Origin: Paenibacillus marchantiae
Lineage (GTDB): Bacteria > Bacillota > Bacilli > Paenibacillales > Paenibacillaceae
Length of the DNA stretch: 64,000 bases
Direction of reading: 5' to 3'
Assembly (NCBI RefSeq): GCF_028771845.1
Contig: NZ_CP118270.1
Coordinates: 5,766,001 to 5,830,000, forward strand
Below the pieces are notes generated by a model. The model was not told where the DNA came from and did no database searches. It was given only the letters and a program-made list of their open reading frames with translations. Positions within the stretch are counted from its first letter, which is position 1. Each line of letters starts with the position of its first letter. Shown here piece by piece: positions 42,165 through 51,561 of this stretch. The translations under genes and the position numbers were made by a program.

Positions 42165-44195
42165 CTATTTCACTTGTGCGCCATTAGGCATATTATCCGG
42201 TACCGTTGCCAGTGTAAGCTGGTCGCCATGGGATGCTGCCAGGATCATGCCCTGGGACAGTTCACCGCGCAATTTCACAGGCTTGAGGTTCGTAACACAG
42301 ATGACTTTGCGTCCAACCATATCTTCAGGTGAATAAAACTTCGCGATTCCCGATACAACCTGACGTTGCTCATAGCCCAGATCCAGCTGCAATTTCAGCA
42401 ATTTATCGGCTTTCTTGACCGGTTCACAGGCAATAACTTGAGCGACACGCAATTCCACTTTGGCGAAATCATCAATACCGATCTCTTCTTTGCCTTCTGG
42501 TGCTGAGACGGGTTGAGCGGCTTCAGAAGAGCCTCCAGCATCAGCTTGAGCTGCCTCAGGCTGCGCTTCAGCTTTTTTGCCTCCAGTCATCGCTTCAGCA
42601 ATATAAGCAATCTCCTGTTCAGAGTCCAGACGTGGGAAGATCGGATCACCCTTCTGCAAAGCGTTGCCAGCCGGAATAACGCCCCATTGCTTCGCTGAAT
42701 CCCAAGTCGTCAGTTCACCTTCCTGAATGCCGAGTTGTTCCCAGATTTTGCGCGGAGCACGTGTTAGGAACGGTTGCAAGAGGATGGAAGCAATCCGCAA
42801 GCTTTCAATCAGATGCGACATTACCGATGCCAGTTCGTTGCGTTTCGCTTCATCACGAGCCAGAGCCCAAGGCTGAGTCTCGTCAATGTATTTGTTACTG
42901 CGGCTAACAAACTGACTGATCGCTGTCAACGCTACGGAAAATTGCAGATTTTCCATTGCCTGCTCCACTTTCTCCACAGCAGCAAGACCCGCTTCTTCAA
43001 GAGATGCATCAAATTCGGTCACACCAGAAGTAAACTCAGGGGCTTTGCCTTCGAAATATTTGTCCACCATGGCTACCGTACGGTTCAACAGGTTTCCAAG
43101 GTCATTTGCCAGGTCGGAGTTCACACGTTCTACAAAGCTTTCTGGAGTAAATGTACCATCTGAACCAAATGGAACTTCACGGAGCAGGTAATAACGCAGT
43201 GCATCCAGACCATAACGGTCAATCAAGGTTACCGGGTCAACGACATTACCCTTTGATTTGGACATTTTGCCGTCTTTCATCAACAGCCAACCGTGAGCGA
43301 ATACTTTCTTCGGTAAAGGTAGGTCCAACGCCATCAGCATAATCGGCCAGTAAATCGTATGGAATCGAACAATTTCTTTCCCTACCAGATGCACGTCCGC
43401 AGGCCAGAATTTGTTGTAAAGCGATTCGTCGGATGATCCATAGCCCAGAGCTGTAATATAGTTAGACAACGCATCAATCCATACGTATACAACGTGTTTC
43501 GGATCGCCTTTAACTTTGACGCCCCATTCGAAAGTAGTCCGAGATACGGCCAAGTCTTCCAGACCTGGCTTGATGAAGTTGTTGATCATTTCATTTTTGC
43601 GGGACTCCGGCTGAATAAAACCCGGATTCTCTTCGTAATATTTCAGCAAACGATCAGCATACTTACTCATCCGGAAGAAGTAGGATTCTTCTTTTACCAG
43701 CTCCACCGGATGCCCGCTATCCGGACTTTTAGCGGAGATAATCTCGCCTTTGTCATTCTTCTCCACATCAACCAGCTGGGTTTCCGTGTAATAGGTCTCA
43801 TCCGGGATACTGTACCAGCCTTCGTACTCACCCTTGTAGATATCCCCTTGTTTCAACAAACGGTCAAAGATATCCTGAACCACTGTTTTGTGGCGCTCTT
43901 CCGTCGTACGAATGAAGTCGTCATTGGAAATGTCCAGTTTGTTCCACAGATCCTTGATGCCAACAACGATGTCGTCTATAAAAGCCTGCGGTGACTGCCC
44001 TTTCTCTTGTGCCTTGCGCTCAATCTTCTGCCCATGTTCATCGGTTCCTGTCAGATAGTGAGCAGCATAACCACGCAGACGTTTGTATCGAACCATGGCA
44101 TCACCCGCCACAGTCGTGTACGCGTGCCCGATATGCAGTTTGTCACTCGGATAATAAATCGGTGTTGTCAGATAAAATGTTTTTTGATCAGCCAT
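42165..44195 (-). CDS. metG: methionyl-tRNA synthetase
   Basis: Charges tRNA-Met. The start is ATG 44195 (MADQKTFYLTTPIYYPSD), GGAGGAG 9 nt upstream, 676 residues. The class I signatures are HIGHAYTT and KMSKSKGNVVD. The connective peptide (YEGWYSIPDETYYTE) lacks a CxxC zinc knuckle. A Glu/Ala/Ser-rich linker at about 545-580 joins the C-terminal EMAP/OB tRNA-binding domain (DDFAKVELRVAQVIACEPV). Expression is controlled by a T-box leader. Confidence 0.97.
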   Translation of the reverse strand: MADQKTFYLTTPIYYPSDKLHIGHAYTTVAGDAMVRYKRLRGYAAHYLTGTDEHGQKIERKAQEKGQSPQAFIDDIVVGIKDLWNKLDISNDDFIRTTEERHKTVVQDIFDRLLKQGDIYKGEYEGWYSIPDETYYTETQLVDVEKNDKGEIISAKSPDSGHPVELVKEESYFFRMSKYADRLLKYYEENPGFIQPESRKNEMINNFIKPGLEDLAVSRTTFEWGVKVKGDPKHVVYVWIDALSNYITALGYGSSDESLYNKFWPADVHLVGKEIVRFHTIYWPIMLMALDLPLPKKVFAHGWLLMKDGKMSKSKGNVVDPVTLIDRYGLDALRYYLLREVPFGSDGTFTPESFVERVNSDLANDLGNLLNRTVAMVDKYFEGKAPEFTSGVTEFDASLEEAGLAAVEKVEQAMENLQFSVALTAISQFVSRSNKYIDETQPWALARDEAKRNELASVMSHLIESLRIASILLQPFLTRAPRKIWEQLGIQEGELTTWDSAKQWGVIPAGNALQKGDPIFPRLDSEQEIAYIAEAMTGGKKAEAQPEAAQADAGGSSEAAQPVSAPEGKEEIGIDDFAKVELRVAQVIACEPVKKADKLLKLQLDLGYEQRQVVSGIAKFYSPEDMVGRKVICVTNLKPVKLRGELSQGMILAASHGDQLTLATVPDNMPNGAQVK

Positions 44196-44256
44196 AGATG
44201 ACTTCTCCTCCTTCATATAGTCGTGCTTTTTCATTGCATTTGTCTAAAAAAGAACA

Positions 44257-44537
44257 CAAAAAACTCCCGTCCCTGTATGGGACGAGAGTTGCTCTCACGT
44301 GTTACCACCCAAATTCCCCGTGCTTTTCACAAACCACAGGCTCTGCCGGTCCTTCGACCGCCCATTAACGCTGGATCACGCCTCAGCCTTACGACAGCCG
44401 TTCTAATCAACGTCTGCACGCTCGAAAGAGGTTCCTCCGGGACCATATTCCATCCTCCTCCCAGACCGGTTCTCAGCTCATCCGGCTCTCTGCACTGGCG
44501 GTGTGTCTGTACTTATCCCTTCACTGGAAATCATTAT
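44257..44537 (-). promoter_or_regulatory. T-box leader of metG
   Basis: On the minus strand the conserved T-box TGGGTGGTAACACG (about 44311-44298) is followed by a terminator ACTCTCGTCCC / GGGACGGGAGT with TTTTTT. Upstream lie stem I features (AGTA, GAGAGCCGG, GAACCGG), and candidate specifier ATG codons occur at GAGGATGGAATATGG. Uncharged tRNA-Met binding would stabilise antitermination. The Met specificity is inferred from the downstream gene and the ATG codons. Confidence 0.85.
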
Positions 44538-44543
44538 ACCAAA

Positions 44544-44573
44544 AATATACTGAAATACTGCCTCCTTTGTCAA
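44544..44573 (-). promoter_or_regulatory. metG promoter
   Basis: Minus strand TTGACA (44573-44568), 18 nt, TATATT (44549-44544), directly before the T-box leader. A second TATAAT at 44538-44533 lacks a -35. Confidence 0.65.
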
Positions 44574-44606
44574 GTGGACAGCAATCTTAAATCAACTCAA
44601 ACCGGC

Positions 44607-44630
44607 AAAAAACGACCATTAGATCGTTAA
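44607..44630 (-). terminator. Small terminator carrying the yidD stop codon
   Basis: Minus strand AACGATC pairs with GGTCGTT (one G-U) and runs into TTTTTT. The first two A of the stem belong to the yidD TAA. Confidence 0.6.
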
Positions 44631-44878
44631 TCGGATACCATGACAGACTTTTCAGCCTTCGGTGGTACCAGATCCACTCCGCCTGGATGAAACGGATGGC
44701 ATTTCGCAATACGTTTTGCCGCAAGCAGCGATCCTTTGAACGCACCGTGCACCTCAATCGCCTCCATCGCGTAAGCCGAGCAAGTAGGATAGAAACGACA
44801 TGTTGGCGGCTTCAATGGAGAGATATAGCTGCGATACACCCGAATGGGAGCCTGAACCAGTCTGCGAGATAACTTCAT
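44627..44878 (-). CDS. yidD: membrane protein insertion efficiency factor YidD
   Basis: 83 residues. The family pattern is complete: LVQAPIRVYRSYISPLKPPTCRFYPTCSAYAMEAI with its three Cys, then HPFHPGGVDLVP. It is a small amphipathic membrane-associated protein that assists YidC-dependent insertion. It starts 2 bp after the zur stop and is translationally linked to it, an arrangement unlike the usual rpmH-rnpA-yidD-yidC locus. Confidence 0.94.
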   Translation of the reverse strand: MKLSRRLVQAPIRVYRSYISPLKPPTCRFYPTCSAYAMEAIEVHGAFKGSLLAAKRIAKCHPFHPGGVDLVPPKAEKSVMVSD

Positions 44879-44880
44879 CG

Positions 44881-45345
44881 TCAGTGCTTCCCGTGAGTGT
44901 GCTGATGTCCGGATGACACTTTGGCTGGCATATGTTCGGCACAGTCCTTACAGTACCCGAAAACTTCAAATTTATGATCGACAACTTGGAATTGCTCAGG
45001 CGCATCTGCAAGCTGCATTGGGCAAAAAACGATTGGATATGTCTTCTGGCATTTCAAACAAATCATATGATGGTGATGGTGATCCTCGCTACAATGTGCT
45101 CTGAACTTCACCCCATCTTCAAAGATGACCTGCTCCAGCACACCCAATTCTTGCATGACACGCAAATTCCGGTACACCGTGTCAAAACTCAGTCCGCTGT
45201 AAGTCTTACCCATATATTCATAGACGTCCTTGGGTGTCAAATACCCAGGGGATTCAGCAAATAACCGGGCCAGTGTCTTCCGCTGATCCGTAATGCGGAG
45301 CCCCTGCGAGGACATGGTAGTAATAATCTGTTCTGTCGACAGCAT
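44881..45345 (-). CDS. zur: zinc uptake repressor Zur (Fur family)
   Basis: 154 residues, GGAGG 10 nt before the ATG. The winged helix has LTPKDVYEYM and SGLSFDTVYRNLRVMQELG. Metal sites are HHHHHMICLKCQKT, DHKFEVFGYCKDC and two CxxC pairs for structural zinc. The GLSFDTVYRNL helix and the HHHHH plus KFEVFG segment resemble B. subtilis Zur more than Fur or PerR. The tail HQHTHGKH adds histidines. A Zur box before the nearby znuA supports the call. Confidence 0.88.
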   Translation of the reverse strand: MLSTEQIITTMSSQGLRITDQRKTLARLFAESPGYLTPKDVYEYMGKTYSGLSFDTVYRNLRVMQELGVLEQVIFEDGVKFRAHCSEDHHHHHMICLKCQKTYPIVFCPMQLADAPEQFQVVDHKFEVFGYCKDCAEHMPAKVSSGHQHTHGKH

Positions 45346-45582
45346 GATCTAATGCACCTCCTGTCATTCGAGCATTCTGCATAAATCCAAAGAGCGAATT
45401 CCTTTCAGCAATACTTAGTTCGAAATGGTTTGATTCGTCTAGGTATTGTACCCGTGAGCCTGTGGAATCAAATTATGCAAATGCTGATACTTATGCTTGA
45501 TTTATATACTACTAATAATGCCTTAAATGAAGTTCATAGTCAACGAACGAACCTGAGCCCGCCGCTGCTTCAGTCAAAATTA
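45346..45582. other. Upstream region of zur, no gene seen
   Basis: 237 bp up to the next terminator. Apart from the zur ribosome-binding site I saw no convincing -35/-10 pair, operator or reading frame with coding character. Confidence 0.4.
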
Positions 45583-45612
45583 AAAAGGACCCCATGAACA
45601 TGGAGTCCTTTT
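45583..45612 (-). terminator. Terminator after the CuAO/PKD-domain gene
   Basis: Minus strand AAAAGGACTCCATG pairs with CATGGGGTCCTTTTT around TT. It lies about 105 bp beyond the stop at 45719. Confidence 0.8.
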
Positions 45613-45718
45613 CTGACGGTTCAGATGTTTAATCCTTCGGGCGACTTTTGGGGTGACAGGATTTATAGCATATAAGCTTTCACTCCAAACCGTCCGTTCC
45701 TGGTGAAAGGTGAAACAA

Positions 45719-47974
45719 TTACTTCTCTGTCGGAAGAGGTGTGAACAGCAGGTTAACCGGCAAATTACTTCCCGGTGCTGCGGAGAACAGAATCGTTACA
45801 CTTTGACCATAGGAACCTGTACGATAGAGTACACTTTGTTCATTTGGTGCGCTTACGGATTTGCCGTTCGAAATCTGAACAAGTTCTCCATTAACGAGCG
45901 CTACACCCGAGTATTTACCACCACGTGGGTTGAACGAGATCAATGTGCGTGGAGCCACATTGTTCAGTGTGATTTTGTACAGCACGCCAAAGTTACCCGC
46001 GTTGGAAGCATCTGTGTACGCCATTGGATCTGTCCCGACCAAATTCGGGTCACTTGCATTATCCCCCAGCGGCAAACGAGCAGGCTTCGAACCTACTTCT
46101 TGGTCATACGTAATGATACGGGTTGCATTCGGGTATGTTCCCCGGTTATGCACACCGTCACGATCCAGAACAGGCAGTGTGGACCATACAGCCATCGGAT
46201 CTTTGCTTTCTTCAATCATGATAACGTTGTAATCCAGTTCATAATCGCTGAAGACATCCGAGTACAAGGAGATGACTTGACCCTGTTTCATAGGAAGAAC
46301 ACTCAAATCGGTCAGAATTAGCTTGCTCTCTCCAGGCTGGATGTACACTTTCTTTTGTCCTGTACCGTTCTGTATGGACTTGAACCAGCGATCAATGGAC
46401 AGTTTACCTGCCGCAGTTGCTATTGGTGATGGACCTGCAAAACCCATGTTTTGCTGTTCAATGGATGCTGTATACGCATTGTTGTTTGTCGCAACAACAT
46501 ACATTTTCACGCTTTTACCTGTGTTGTTTACATGGTGAATCATGAAACGTGTTTGTCCAAAGGAAGATTCCTTATAAACAATACCTTCTGTATTAACGGT
46601 TTCCGGGCTGTTACTACGAATCAGCAAACTTGGCTCGTCGTAATAAGTGAAAGGTATTTTCTCCATCGATGGTACCCCACTACCATCGAAGCTGAACTTC
46701 TCACCTACTGGTGTAAACAACTGATTAAAATCAGACATGGTGTACAGCGTTTCACCTGTGATGTTAACCGTCTTGGTATAGCTGTTACTAGCACCATGTT
46801 TGTCCGTAACGGTAATTGTTACACTCTTAGGTCCCGGAACAAAGAATGCCAGAGCATTGTTTTCCCATTCAGTTTTCACAATGGCATTTTCATCATCGGT
46901 GCTTTGATCAATATACGTGATCTTTTCACCCATTTTGTACTCTTCCTTGTCTGTCGTAAACATCGCTACAGGAGGGAGATTTAGTTTTTGTACCTGAATC
47001 TTTACAGCGTACGGGTCACTCCATTGTCCGCTCGAATCCTGGACAGCATACGTTACCGTATATGTACCTGGTTGGTCAAACGAATCCTGACGGCCAGTCC
47101 AACGCTCATCCACGATGTCCAGTCCCTTGGGAGAGCTCGATTTAGTGTTGTATGTTACCGTGTCTCCTGCAAAAATCTCTTTTTGTACCGTGAAGCTGGC
47201 TACCGGTTTGGAATTCAGGTTCAGTATAACAGTCTTGGCAGACTGATTAACTTTATAAGTAATGTTAAGTGCCTGAGTAATCGACGTCAGTGGCACCATG
47301 AACGTATTTTTTTGTTGATAGGCAGGGCCTTTCATCGTTCTCGATTCACCGTTAACGGTGTAAACGCTACTATTCGTTTTGAAGCGAAGTTCATCTTCGC
47401 CGCTAATAATAATGGTTTCTTTGGTTGTATTGTCATATTTCACTTCATAACCAACCCGATCAACCAGTGCGCGGATCGCTACATAAGATACTCCATTTTT
47501 AACAGCCATCGGCTGTCCGGCAAGATATGTTTTGCCGTCTTGCACCATTTTGTTGCTGTTCATATAAAGTGTCAGATCTCCGCCCTTACTTCCGGCTATA
47601 GATTGACCGCTTGTAGATGGTTGCTCAACTTCAACTGGAGCCGTTGGAACTGTTGTTTCCTCGCCTGCATCCTCTTCATCAGCAGGGTCTGTATTAGGGT
47701 CAACCGGAGTAACATCTGTACCTGTAGGTTCATCTGTTACCGGGTTTGTTCCTTCGACTGCATTATTATCAGACTGTTTTGAATCTGACCCGGACTTTAC
47801 ATCCGATTCCGCGATCGTTTGTTCTTTCTTCACAACCTCCACGGATTTAACATTGGCTGTATTTGTTGTTGTTGTATCACTTTGATCGGCTGCTAGTGCA
47901 TTCGCTGGAATCGCTGCAAACGCTTGGAATACAGCTAAAGCGGTAAGTATGGATAATTTCTTCTTCAAATTCAT
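45719..47974 (-). CDS. secreted protein with CuAO-like N-terminal and PKD-type domains
   Basis: 751 residues. The signal peptide is 1-28 (ending ANALAA). Residues 29-130 are a disordered Thr/Asp/Glu/Pro region. Residues about 135-270 form a copper-amine-oxidase-like N-terminal domain (VKNGVSYVAIRALVDRVGYEV, NTFMVPLTSITQALNITYKV). Two PKD/Ig-like repeats follow at about 270-335 and 340-405 (KPVASFTVQKEIFAGDTVTY; PPVAMFTTDKEEYKMGEKITY). The C-terminal 340 residues resemble beta-rich surface domains and are not recognised. No amine oxidase catalytic domain is present. A cell-surface or matrix role is likely. Confidence 0.8.
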   Translation of the reverse strand: MNLKKKLSILTALAVFQAFAAIPANALAADQSDTTTTNTANVKSVEVVKKEQTIAESDVKSGSDSKQSDNNAVEGTNPVTDEPTGTDVTPVDPNTDPADEEDAGEETTVPTAPVEVEQPSTSGQSIAGSKGGDLTLYMNSNKMVQDGKTYLAGQPMAVKNGVSYVAIRALVDRVGYEVKYDNTTKETIIISGEDELRFKTNSSVYTVNGESRTMKGPAYQQKNTFMVPLTSITQALNITYKVNQSAKTVILNLNSKPVASFTVQKEIFAGDTVTYNTKSSSPKGLDIVDERWTGRQDSFDQPGTYTVTYAVQDSSGQWSDPYAVKIQVQKLNLPPVAMFTTDKEEYKMGEKITYIDQSTDDENAIVKTEWENNALAFFVPGPKSVTITVTDKHGASNSYTKTVNITGETLYTMSDFNQLFTPVGEKFSFDGSGVPSMEKIPFTYYDEPSLLIRSNSPETVNTEGIVYKESSFGQTRFMIHHVNNTGKSVKMYVVATNNNAYTASIEQQNMGFAGPSPIATAAGKLSIDRWFKSIQNGTGQKKVYIQPGESKLILTDLSVLPMKQGQVISLYSDVFSDYELDYNVIMIEESKDPMAVWSTLPVLDRDGVHNRGTYPNATRIITYDQEVGSKPARLPLGDNASDPNLVGTDPMAYTDASNAGNFGVLYKITLNNVAPRTLISFNPRGGKYSGVALVNGELVQISNGKSVSAPNEQSVLYRTGSYGQSVTILFSAAPGSNLPVNLLFTPLPTEK

Positions 47975-48182
47975 TCTTTGTCTTTGGCTCCTTCTGCTCC
48001 CATTTTATAAATATCCCCCTCAAAAAGTCATACTATTAGACGCTTACTACCGGGAAAAGTTGCTAAAAATATTTGATAAGAATTGTAAACATTTAATAGA
48101 GCGAAAATACTATGAAAATAGTTATCTATTACACGTTCGACTTGGAGTGCAATCTGTATTAAAATCTGCCGCAAATCACAAT

Positions 48183-48236
48183 AAAAAAATCCCTCCAAGA
48201 CATGGTTGAATAAGCACCATGCCACAGAGAGATTTA
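48183..48236 (-). terminator. Terminator after nagZ
   Basis: Minus strand AAATCTCTC ... CATGGT, loop, ACCATG ... GGAGGGATTTTTTT forms a two-part stem with a T-tract, directly beyond the nagZ stop. Confidence 0.7.
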
Positions 48237-48251
48237 GAGATTTAGAATTTG

Positions 48252-49913
48252 CTAACGCAAACTGACAGGCAAGCGTCCTGTTGGCTGCAATTCACCTGTT
48301 AAGACGAGAGACAAAGCACGAACCACTGCAGGAGTGTTCTCGTACGTACATATATAACTTCCCGGCGTCGGAATCTCCAATAGATCATATGGATTACGCA
48401 GAGCAACTACAATCAGGGAGTACTTTTCACTAAGTTTTTGAACCAAATGATGTTGCCCTTTCGGAAGATGGCCTGCGGAAGTGTAAGTACATACGATGAT
48501 TTGATCTTCCTCCGTCACATTCTTCAGTATCTCGTCCGCTTCATCATAAGACGGCTGTGTCGTTATTTTGTGCTCCCGAACTCCGGCTCTAAGCTGCGAT
48601 AACGCCACGCCAAGTGAATCTGTGTGAGACCATGGTTCATCCACTTCTGTCCGTTGCACAACTTCAGGCCAGATGACATAGACATTCTTCTCAGGGTCTA
48701 AGGGAAGCAACCCATCATTCTGAACCACAGTAATGCTATTGGAGGCAATCTCATCCAACGTGGATTCGATGGAGGCCAACGATCTTGATGATTCATCTTT
48801 CTCTTTTGTTGAGAACATGATCCCATCCTCATCAGATCCATCCGATACAGCATCATCCTTTTCCATGGAGACAAACGTATGCTCCCACTGACCACAACGC
48901 GCTGCCTTCCATGAAATAATACGTTCCAATGCCTGGTTAATGGTGGCTTCATCCACTCGTCCAGTACGAACGGCTTCCACAACAGCTTCCACAGCAGAGA
49001 TTTGATCTTGCAGTGTGTGACTGACCAGAATTAGATCAGCACCTGCCTCCACAGCACGAATGGCTGCTTCGGCCACACCATATGGCTTGGATATCGCATG
49101 CATTTCCAGACAGTCTGTAATAATAATGCCGTCAAAGCCCATTTCCTCGCGTAACAGCCCCGTCAACACTTTACGGGACAATGTAGCTGGAATCGGCTCC
49201 GGTTCAATCGCCGGGAAGATGACGTGAGCAGTCATGATGGCATCCACTCCGGCCTCAATAGCGCGATGAAACGGCAGAAGTTCCACCTGATCCAGCCTGT
49301 TACGTTCATGAGGTACAGTGACCATACCGAGATGTGAATCCACCGCTGTATCTCCATGTCCGGGAAAATGTTTGGCTGTTGCAGCAACGCCTCGGGATTG
49401 ATATCCTTTGATGGCTGCTGCACCGTGGGAAGCTACGCTCTCCGCATTCTCGCCATAGGAGCGCACACCGATGACCGGGTTAAGAACGTTATTATTCACA
49501 TCCAATACTGGGGCGAGGTTCATATCGATACCGATGCTTTTTAACTCTTGACCTAGAATCTGTGCGCATTCAAGGGTATAGTCCGGATTACCCGTTGCTC
49601 CAAGCGCCATGTTTCCAGGTACCTGGGTCACTCCCTCTTTATCAATCCGCGCCACCATCCCGCCCTCCTGATCCACGGAGATCATCAGAGGTAAATCCCC
49701 GGCTTCAGCGGCAATTGCTTGCAAGTCGGCAGACAGTCGATTGATTTGGTCTACACTTTCAACATTCCGTCTGAAATAAATGACGCCTCCGACATGATAA
49801 TCACGGATCAGTCGATTGACCTGTTCATCCGCATGCTGTCCATGGAATCCACACATAAACATCTGTCCTACCCGCTGTTCCAACGAAAGCTGATCGATCG
49901 AATTCATACGCAT
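48252..49913 (-). CDS. nagZ: beta-N-acetylhexosaminidase, GH3 (NagZ-type)
   Basis: Removes terminal beta-N-acetylglucosamine from muropeptides or chitin fragments. It has 553 residues without a signal peptide, so it is predicted cytoplasmic. GGGGAGG lies 5 nt before the ATG. The GH3 barrel shows SVDQEGGMVARI, the NagZ His/Asp loop AKHFPGHGDTAVDSHLG and the nucleophile Asp in IIITDCLEMHAI. A C-terminal GH3 domain (about 390-553) is present. It is the last gene, 14 bp after a response regulator, in what appears to be a transport-sensor operon. Confidence 0.93.
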   Translation of the reverse strand: MRMNSIDQLSLEQRVGQMFMCGFHGQHADEQVNRLIRDYHVGGVIYFRRNVESVDQINRLSADLQAIAAEAGDLPLMISVDQEGGMVARIDKEGVTQVPGNMALGATGNPDYTLECAQILGQELKSIGIDMNLAPVLDVNNNVLNPVIGVRSYGENAESVASHGAAAIKGYQSRGVAATAKHFPGHGDTAVDSHLGMVTVPHERNRLDQVELLPFHRAIEAGVDAIMTAHVIFPAIEPEPIPATLSRKVLTGLLREEMGFDGIIITDCLEMHAISKPYGVAEAAIRAVEAGADLILVSHTLQDQISAVEAVVEAVRTGRVDEATINQALERIISWKAARCGQWEHTFVSMEKDDAVSDGSDEDGIMFSTKEKDESSRSLASIESTLDEIASNSITVVQNDGLLPLDPEKNVYVIWPEVVQRTEVDEPWSHTDSLGVALSQLRAGVREHKITTQPSYDEADEILKNVTEEDQIIVCTYTSAGHLPKGQHHLVQKLSEKYSLIVVALRNPYDLLEIPTPGSYICTYENTPAVVRALSLVLTGELQPTGRLPVSLR

Positions 49914-49926
49914 GCTTTCCTCCCCA

Positions 49927-51561
49927 TTATGAACCTGCTCTTTGGTTTGACCTGAATTCTGATGGTTTCATGTGAAAATGTTTATTGAACACTTTGGAGA
50001 AATATCGCCGCTCCTTATACCCCGTTGCTTCTCCAATGGCTGTAATACTCCATTCCGTTGTACTTAATAATAAGGCTGCGCTCTCCATCCGCTTATGGGT
50101 CATATATTCAACAAAGGTTACGCCCATCTGGTTTTTGAAAAGCTGACAAAAGTAACCCGGACTGATGCCCAGCCAATCAGCTACCTCATCAATACCCAGA
50201 TCACATTCCAGTCTGGCGTTCATATACTCGCACGCAGAACTGATCAGCTCAGAAACAGAAGGGCGAGGTACGCTTTTCTTATCATGACAAACATAAGCAA
50301 GTGCCTCAGCCAATTCGATTAATTCCTTGATGGAGGTTGCTGAATGCAATGCACTCCAGAAATGCATTTCGTCTTGTTCAGCCATGACATGTACTTCGCG
50401 CAATTCACGAAGCATATGTACAAGCAGAAAACGCAGGCTGTTTTCGGCTACGCCCTCCAGCGCACTCTTATGCTCGCTCATCCGATGTTTGAGCATAACG
50501 AGCAGGTCAATCAATCCCTGTTTATTTCCCTGTCTGATCCAGCGGGTAATCAAGTCCAAATCCTCTTTTGTAATCCACATCGTTGCCCTTCTGGAAGGTT
50601 CTTTGGTTGACATGATGGAATGCTCAGCAGATTCTTGTTCCAGCACATCGCTGCGCTGATTAGAGTCATTCATGATCAGCAAACGCTGACAGTGCCGGTA
50701 TCGCTCAGCCATCTGATCATCCAGTTTCACAGACATAACATCCTGAATGACCCTTGTCTTCATACCTGAACCGGCCTCAAATGTCGCATCTAATTCCATC
50801 TGAACCTGTTGAGCCAATGCATCTACCCGCAGTCTCCATTCATCTGATGCCTCCACCAACATACACCATTCTCCCTTACGGGCAGAAATCAGCAGAGTTC
50901 CTTCACAGATCCGGTCTGTAATTTCCCTAAGCCTAGAACGGATCATTCCATGCCAGCTTTGGTGCCGGGTCCCAGACCATCCGATCGAATGCTTAAAATA
51001 CCCCGAAACATCGATAAGTAGCAGGATATACCGTAACGAGGATGCATGTTGTTCAGGGGAAGAAGGAGGAAAAGAAAATAACGAATCTTCCTCTTTTCGC
51101 ATCAGGTCAATGATATGTTTGTGCTTTACCCATACTTCCATCTCCGATTTGCGGTGACGTTCAGCCTCCACTTCCAACCGTTTCTTCTGAATCTGACTAG
51201 CAAGCTCACGCAATTTATGTTCCAGATCCAGGTAATCGATTGGCTTGCATATGTATTCATGGACATTGTAACGGATGGCCGTACGGGCATACTCGAACTG
51301 CTGATATCCTGTCAGCAAAATAATCTCACAAGTTTCACCTTGTTCCCGTAATATTCGAATCAGTTCCAGACCATCCATGGAGGGCATACGAATATCACAT
51401 AACATGATGTCAGGGTGGCATTCTGCAACTTTGTCCAGTGCTTCTGACCCACTTCTAGCCGTACCCACAATTTCAATGCCCATGTCTTCCCATGGCAAAA
51501 TAAAACTCAAATTCTCCAAAATCGGCAGCTCATCGTCAACCAGCAACGCGGTTAGATTCAT
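49927..51561 (-). CDS. YesN-type response regulator with AraC DNA-binding domain
   Basis: 544 residues. Receiver domain 1-120 has LLVDDELPILENL, phospho-acceptor Asp in MLCDIRMPSMDG and the Lys in CKPIDY. A long middle region of unknown fold (about 140-430) follows. The C-terminal AraC helix-turn-helix pair (GIDEVADWLGISPGYFCQLFK, TAIGEATGYKERRYFSKVFN) binds DNA. It overlaps the kinase gene by 4 nt (ATGA), so the two form a two-component pair. It probably activates the upstream sugar transporter operon. Confidence 0.93.
   Translation of the reverse strand: MNLTALLVDDELPILENLSFILPWEDMGIEIVGTARSGSEALDKVAECHPDIMLCDIRMPSMDGLELIRILREQGETCEIILLTGYQQFEYARTAIRYNVHEYICKPIDYLDLEHKLRELASQIQKKRLEVEAERHRKSEMEVWVKHKHIIDLMRKEEDSLFSFPPSSPEQHASSLRYILLLIDVSGYFKHSIGWSGTRHQSWHGMIRSRLREITDRICEGTLLISARKGEWCMLVEASDEWRLRVDALAQQVQMELDATFEAGSGMKTRVIQDVMSVKLDDQMAERYRHCQRLLIMNDSNQRSDVLEQESAEHSIMSTKEPSRRATMWITKEDLDLITRWIRQGNKQGLIDLLVMLKHRMSEHKSALEGVAENSLRFLLVHMLRELREVHVMAEQDEMHFWSALHSATSIKELIELAEALAYVCHDKKSVPRPSVSELISSACEYMNARLECDLGIDEVADWLGISPGYFCQLFKNQMGVTFVEYMTHKRMESAALLLSTTEWSITAIGEATGYKERRYFSKVFNKHFHMKPSEFRSNQRAGS

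Noticed and set aside
46988..47782. 264-codon plus-strand frame opposite the CuAO/PKD gene
   Set aside because: Antisense to a gene with a clear signal peptide and domains. Cys/Arg/Phe-rich shadow composition.
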